Shown here piece by piece: positions 43,184 through 43,199 of a stretch of DNA of 43,199 nucleotides; positions within the stretch are counted from its first letter, which is position 1, and every line of letters begins with the position of its first letter. The notes beneath the pieces are model-generated. The model was not told where the DNA came from, ran no database searches, and worked only from the letters and a program-made list of their open reading frames with translations. Position numbers and translations under genes: made by a program. The stretch lies in the NCBI GenBank assembly GCA_016764775.1, contig JAESRE010000002.1, positions 1 through 43,199 of the forward strand, in the 5' to 3' direction. Source of the stretch: Alphaproteobacteria bacterium (lineage in GTDB: Bacteria; Pseudomonadota; Alphaproteobacteria; Micavibrionales; Micavibrionaceae).

Positions 43184-43199
43184 TCGAGCGTTGGAGGGT
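43105..43199 (+). mobile_element. IS3-family transposase (orfB) fragment, runs off the window
   Basis: In the frame starting at 43105 the plus strand reads ESFNGKLRDELLDRELFDTL followed by HEAQVLIERWR, the conserved C-terminal block of IS3-type integrase-core transposases. There is no upstream transposase sequence and no terminal inverted repeat at the junction, so the 5' part was lost before or during the event that joined it to tauE. The 3' end lies outside the window. Confidence 0.8.

Overview
The window looks like part of a conjugative, metal-resistance plasmid (or plasmid-derived island) of an alphaproteobacterium with moderately low GC by eye. Lineage evidence is a RepC-type initiator with an antisense-RNA-like leader, a VirB/VirD4 transfer system, a DUF3363-type relaxase, and accessory families typical of alphaproteobacterial plasmids (large ParB-domain protein, ArdC, DUF6876, DUF3991/toprim, DUF736). 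Nothing here fixes the genus. All family assignments were made by reading motifs; no database search was run.

Layout. 1-1.2 kb (minus): a partial HNH endonuclease and an HTH/coiled-coil plasmid protein. 1.2-3.7 kb: candidate origin with two consensus DnaA boxes, a candidate counter-transcribed RNA, repC, and a frameshifted secreted thermonuclease. 3.8-7.5 kb: an AAA+/DUF4143 ATPase, then a minus-strand pair of a Fic protein and an AbiEi-like (DUF6088) regulator with its own operator. 7.5-16.2 kb (plus): a probable leading region with ParB-domain protein, adenine-methylase-like protein, ArdC antirestriction protein, small proteins, parA and partner, DUF6876, DUF3991/toprim, parDE and DUF736. 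16.2-19.3 kb: candidate oriT region, relaxase, ribbon-helix-helix protein and a membrane protein. 19.4-21.4 kb: hipBA and a truncated HigA-like antitoxin. 21.4-32.5 kb (minus): virD4, virB11, B10, B9, B8, B6, two lipoproteins, B5, B4, B3, B2. 32.7-33.6 kb (plus): an XRE regulator and a TrbM/KikA-like secreted protein. 33.7-43.1 kb: metal resistance, with czcCBA and accessory genes, a PilZ protein, a Met/Cys-rich periplasmic protein, then merR-lspA-cation transporter-small ORF-tauE. The last gene is cut by a fragment of an IS3-type transposase at the window edge.

The most interesting signal is not a gene. A structured leader of about 140 nt recurs in front of three unrelated leading-region genes (ParB-domain protein, ArdC, DUF6876). 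Its 50-nt core is almost identical in all three, while the closing stem differs completely in one copy and still pairs perfectly. An inner hairpin and a downstream hairpin also show compensatory changes. A fourth, diverged element with comparable architecture precedes the DUF736 gene. These look like a shared cis-regulatory RNA, or alternatively single-stranded-DNA promoters active during conjugation, that would set the expression of genes used on entry into a new host.

How the parts fit: RepC, the origin and ParA maintain the element; the relaxase, coupling protein and VirB channel move it; ArdC and the methylase-like protein may protect incoming DNA; ParDE, HipBA and perhaps AbiEi/Fic stabilise it or act in defence; the czc and merR-lspA-transporter blocks are the cargo.
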